This document shows positions 30,760 through 33,987 of a stretch of DNA of 33,987 bases, piece after piece. Source of the stretch: Pleurotus djamor. Taxonomy: Eukaryota; Basidiomycota; Agaricomycetes; Agaricales; Pleurotaceae. The notes below the pieces were generated by a model. It was not told the origin of the DNA and searched no databases. It saw only the letters and a program-made list of their open reading frames with translations. The translations under genes and the position numbers were made by a program. How positions within the stretch are numbered: the stretch's first letter is position 1; each line of letters begins with the position of its first letter. Location of the stretch: contig JAPEVF010000492.1 in NCBI GenBank assembly GCA_029747585.1, positions 1 through 33,987 on the forward strand, written 5' to 3'.

Positions 30760-32763
30760 TTAGCGGGCTTCGCACCAGAGTAAGTTGTAAAGACCATGCA
30801 TGAGCTCATGGAAATGCTTGAGGCGAGTACGTTGTAGATCTTGTAAGAACATTTGGTGTCCGCGATACACGTCCTCAAACTCGTCGGCTTTAAAAGCCGT
30901 GGCCTTTGTTCCACCCGCAACCGGGTCCTTGCGAAGCTGCAGCGAAGCATGGATCTACCACCAAAAATAGGCATCAGAGTGAGGGTAGAGGATAGAGGAG
31001 ACTTGAGAATGTACCATTGTAGAGACAAGACAGACCATCGCAATTGGAACTTCGAGCTGCGTGCTCCCTGGTGCGGTGCTGATACTTGACTTGAAACGAG
31101 TTGAGTGGTTGTTCACGATGCTTCCTCGATCACGCAGGAAGAATGTGTGCTTGAGTGAAGCAATGACCGCTGGATGCCAGTACGGCCGTTTGGTATTGAG
31201 GGCCTGGATGGTTTATGAAGGTTGACTTGACTTCCATAAGATGGGACGGACTTACTTGCGGGCCATTCCCAGCACCAGTAGGATATATGTAATTCATATC
31301 GTTGATGAGAAATGCCAATCGCTCCTTGACTTGATCGGGGGGTGTTGTCCCAAGATAGAAACCTTCAATTTGGGCATCCGTGACCTCCTTACAGTCGGTG
31401 CGAGCTTTGGAGAACCGGCTACTGAGCTGTAAGAATGAGATGAGGGTATGATACAGAGAGATGACAAGATGGAAGAGTACCACAGTAGCGGCCAACTTCA
31501 CCAGCTCTGTGTCTTTCTGGAATCGCTGGGTAAGATGTGTATAGCCAAGGTTCGTCGCACATTTGATCAAAGCCTGGCGGTGGTATTTGACATGTCGTTC
31601 GACACTGGTATCAGGATACGCAGTGTCAAAGGCAAGGTCGCCGGTGACAAAGCGAATAGCAGCCTGTAAAGTTTCACGAAAAGCGGTAGGCTGATGTTTG
31701 AGGCTGAGGGTGCGTGACATGGCCCATGGGACCAATTGGCTCGTAGTGGGCCTCAGGTTCCCACCCATCATTGACATCGCGCGGCGAACGGGGGGAGCTT
31801 GGCTGGCTACCAGAGGTGTGTGAAGGGCTGTGACGAACTTGATGACGGCCTGGAGTTTTTACCTTCGCATCTTGAAAGCGAGGTTGCTGCGGGGAAAAAG
31901 GTTAAATGACACGGTGACTTGTATGTGAACGAAGTCACTCAACCTCAAGTCTTCGAGCCTTGTCACGAGAAGACTGAGAGAATTTGGAGAGAATTAGTAT
32001 AGGGACCCGGATGACGACAGGTAAAAATAAAAACATACCTCACTGCGCCGAGACTTTGCGGCAACCTTGGCATGTGTATCTTCATCGTCGTCATCATCAC
32101 TGAGGAAAAGAGAGGGTTTGACTTCCTTGAAATCATCTGTATTTGGATCGTCCGACTCAGAGTCTTGAGCTTGGTGGATATTGCTACCGAAGTCTTCAAG
32201 CTCGCTGGGTGAGTTGGGACGTCCCGCAATGATGACACTCTGCAGAGCGAGCTTATGTCAGCCTTAATACCTCACTCGTCAGAGAGTCAATCACAAACCT
32301 CATCCCTAAACTGAGAGCGCAAAGCCTCAGTATCCAAGCCTCGTAGGTCACCATCGCTTTCGGAGTCCTCTTCGGAGTCCGAGCTGTCAGACTTAGAGTT
32401 GTCTGTGCTCTCGCTATCAGACGGAACCACGGGGGGAAGGGCGCGTGTTGGTGACTTCGGCGCTGGCTTGCACTTCTTTACACGACGGCTAACATCTGGT
32501 GTTGAGGGAGATGAAGGGCGGCCACGCTTGTGTCCGGATTGCTGTACTGAATGTGGTGTCAGTCCACAACAGTGACTCAGTAGAGCGAACTTGAAGAACA
32601 TACCTTTGCCCGGCGCAGAGCTATCTTGAGTTTGAGCTTTCGTCACTGCTTTCGCCTTGGCAGCTTTAAGTTTGGCTGCCTTGGTGGCTTCCTTGGACAA
32701 AAGGCGGCTAGACGACCGTGTCGAGCTTGGAGGCTGAGAGGCCTTGGATGTGTGTCGTGGCAT
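30760..32763 (-). CDS. DUF6532-like protein, multi-exon, one probable frame break
   Basis: Family of unknown function that is common in Agaricomycetes. Exons I can support: 32763-32604, 32546-32299, 32239-32039, 31973-31944, 31886 to about 31484, 31426-31256, 31203-31015 and 30954-30760. The N-terminus is basic and low-complexity (SKEATKAAKLKAAKAKAV, KRGRPSSP), then Ser/Asp/Glu-rich acidic clusters, as in a nuclear protein. The C-terminal domain reads ETLQAAIRFVTGDLAF, YHRQALIKCATNLGY, ERLAFLINDMNYIYPT, KRPYWHPAVIASLKHTFF, LEVPIAMVCLVSTMIHASL, DEFEDVYRGHQMFLQDL, matching my recollection of DUF6532. In the fifth exon two frames must be joined. Dropping one base from the A4 run at 31679-31682 does this. 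The intron 31483-31427 is in frame and stop-free. Confidence 0.7.
31679..31682. other. Probable single-base frame break in the DUF6532-like gene
   Basis: The upstream frame (ending ...TSAYRF) stops just past this A4 run (TTTT on the coding strand). The downstream frame begins RETLQAAIR. Removing one base joins them. A 28-nt GT-AG intron is the only splicing alternative I found and is too short for this genome. Confidence 0.5.
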
Positions 32764-32939
32764 GGGAGGTAGCTTTAAAAGAATGTAGGTCAGAAGCTGA
32801 TGAGGAGAGAATTGGAAAAGATGAAGGAAATAAAGAAAGCTGCCACGGAAAAACTCAGGAATAAATACTGGGGGAGTGGTCGGAGTTTGTATCCCTCCAG
32901 GACTAACGGGTGGTCAAAGCGTGAGCTCGCAAAAAAAAA

Positions 32940-32940
32940 N
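32940..32940. other. Ambiguous base N after an A9 run
   Basis: The N ends a run of nine A (32931-32939), 20 bp upstream of the ATG of the Plavaka-type fragment. It makes the upstream reading frame unreliable. Confidence 0.8.
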
Positions 32941-32959
32941 TGTTACCCTCAAAATTCAA

Positions 32960-33648
32960 TGCCCATCTGCGGTTGTGGAAAGCTTTTCGCCAGTCGTGGC
33001 TTCCGCCAACATCAGCAGGCCAGTCAAGACCCAACATGTCGACGTGCTCCGGATGTATCGATGGATCCCAATGCGGAAGCGAGCAATTCAGAGGACATAC
33101 GACCAGACCGCATGCACAACGAGGACTACGAGATCGATTTTGATCCACAAGGGGATTACTTTTGCGACTACGCTGAATTATTTGATCCAGATGGAGACAC
33201 GGGAAACATCGCTATCCACGATGAAGACTCTGACTCCGATACCGACCTAGATGGCCAGGCGACTCTGGCGGAAGAGACAGGTTTAGAGCCAAAGCGTCAG
33301 CGGAGCGAAGAACTCCACGACGAACCTGTATTTCAAGACATCGATGACACTCCACCCATGAGACTACGCGGGGGCGCAGAGGTCGAGCTACAAAACAAGC
33401 CTTTCGTTGTCAAATTTCCAGACCAGAATGCGGGGCGTGTTTACTCCAGGACGCTGAATGGTGGACATACAAACGAAGCGTATACCACATTATCTGGTGG
33501 AGGTGAAAACCTATATCATCCTTTCGCATCCAAGATAGACTGGGAGGTTGCTCACTGGGCGAAAACGCGAGGCCCAAGCTCAACAGCTTTCACGGACTTG
33601 ATGCAGATTGAAGGGGTAGGTCAAGTGTTATCAGTGGCTGCTGCGTGA
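32960..33648 (+). pseudogene. Truncated N-terminal part of a Plavaka-type transposon protein
   Basis: From the ATG at 32960 the frame begins with a zinc-finger-like CGCGKLFASRGFRQHQQ, continues through a long acidic region (DEDSDSDTDLD), and reaches YHPFASKIDWEVAHWAKTRGPSSTAFTDLM.IEGV. That block, as I recall it, typifies the N-terminal region of Plavaka (Kyakuja-Dileera-Zisupton superfamily) transposase-associated proteins of Agaricomycetes. The frame stops right after it (GQVLSVAAA, stop 33646-33648), where homologues continue for hundreds of residues. No DDE domain follows in the window. The frame is open further left to 32800, but across an A9N stretch, so I use the internal ATG. It is a relic or a solo N-terminal domain; captured-domain use is possible. 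Confidence 0.65.
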
Positions 33649-33987
33649 AGAGACAACATCAGGAAAACCTGTTTTGAGTAGGAGCATAAAAAATCTACAA
33701 CGTAAAAAGTGTTGGTCATTCAAAGTACTGAAAGTTGGAAAGTGTTCTTTCAATGCTTTTGTAGATGACTTTAATTTTACAGCCAGCTTTATGATGCTTT
33801 TATAGCTTCCACAAAAGTTTGATCAGGTGTGTTCTTGCTTTCACAGCTTTCGGTGGCTTTTTCAGATCCTGTGAAAAGTCGCAGCTGCTCCCACAGCTTT
33901 TCATGGCTTTTGCAGGGTCTGTGGGAAATTGCTGACTGCTGTGACAGCTTTTTGTGACTTTCACACGGTTTTCGCAAAATTCGGCAA
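33649..33987. other. Noncoding tail after the transposon fragment
   Basis: These 339 bp at the right edge are T-rich on the plus strand. They contain repeated GCTTTT-type words and end in the 50-bp repeat array. I see no gene; an open minus-strand frame here is simply the translated repeat. Confidence 0.5.
33842..33987. repeat. Degenerate 50-51-bp tandem repeat, nearly three copies
   Basis: Units start at 33842, 33892 and 33943, each opening with (C/G)ACAGCTTT followed by GGCTTTTxCAG- and CTGTG-like words. The third copy runs out of the window. A more diverged copy may precede them near 33780. Period and shared words are visible; origin is unknown. Confidence 0.7.

Noticed and set aside
33789..33977. 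Minus-strand 62-codon frame with repeated KSHEKL-like words
   Set aside because: It is the translation of the 50-bp tandem repeat, not a gene.

Overview
This window is nuclear DNA from a filamentous basidiomycete, most likely an Agaricomycete. The genes are small and dense, with introns of mostly 49-75 nt that begin GT and end AG. One intron appears to be GC-AG. There is a fused indole-3-glycerol-phosphate synthase/phosphoribosylanthranilate isomerase of the fungal TRP1 type, a fungal Slt2/Mpk1 MAP kinase, two F-box/LRR proteins of the kind expanded in mushrooms, a DUF6532-like protein, and the N-terminal part of a Plavaka-type transposon protein. I rebuilt the exon structures by hand from family conservation and splice consensus. 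For most of the genes the exon lengths sum to an exact multiple of three.

Layout from left to right. Bases 1-1507 are the 3' part of the tryptophan gene. It converges on a ten-exon cell-wall-integrity MAP kinase (1644-3478, minus). Next come an unrecognised multi-pass membrane protein (4317-5303, plus), glucosamine-6-phosphate deaminase (5457-6774, minus), a divergent PC-esterase-like type II membrane protein (7120-8597, plus), an IMPACT/YIH1-like protein (8660-9307, minus), a TGL1/YEH-type steryl ester hydrolase (9488-11049, minus), an epoxide hydrolase with eleven exons (11353-13102, plus), the PXR1/PinX1 G-patch protein (13192-14765, minus), and two tandem dienelactone-hydrolase-family genes (14930-16083 and 16325-17427, minus). 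A short single-pass, proline-rich membrane protein follows (18267-19091, plus), then a complete cytochrome P450 with 13 exons (19578-21923, minus).

From about 22 kb onward the window is sparser and more accessory. It holds two identical tRNA-Arg(ACG) genes facing each other, a glycolipid-transfer-protein-fold gene (23568-24844, minus) between them and a tRNA-Pro(AGG) gene that carries a 12-nt intron, two F-box/LRR genes, a DUF6532-like gene (30760-32763, minus), and a truncated Plavaka-type ORF followed by 50-bp degenerate repeats at the right edge.

The first 22 kb mostly encode housekeeping functions: tryptophan synthesis, cell-wall signalling, amino-sugar catabolism, lipid-ester hydrolysis, ribosome biogenesis and detoxification. 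They show no operon-like logic. Two genes have altered active or binding sites: the PC-esterase-like protein has lost both catalytic motifs, and the GLTP-fold protein lacks two of the usual sugar-contacting residues. Several reading frames break by exactly one base at mononucleotide runs, two of them marked by an N. I read most of these as unresolved homopolymer lengths in the assembly rather than biological decay. I found no convincing wholly new system. The best leads are the two altered-site proteins, the micro-exons, and the unrecognised membrane proteins.
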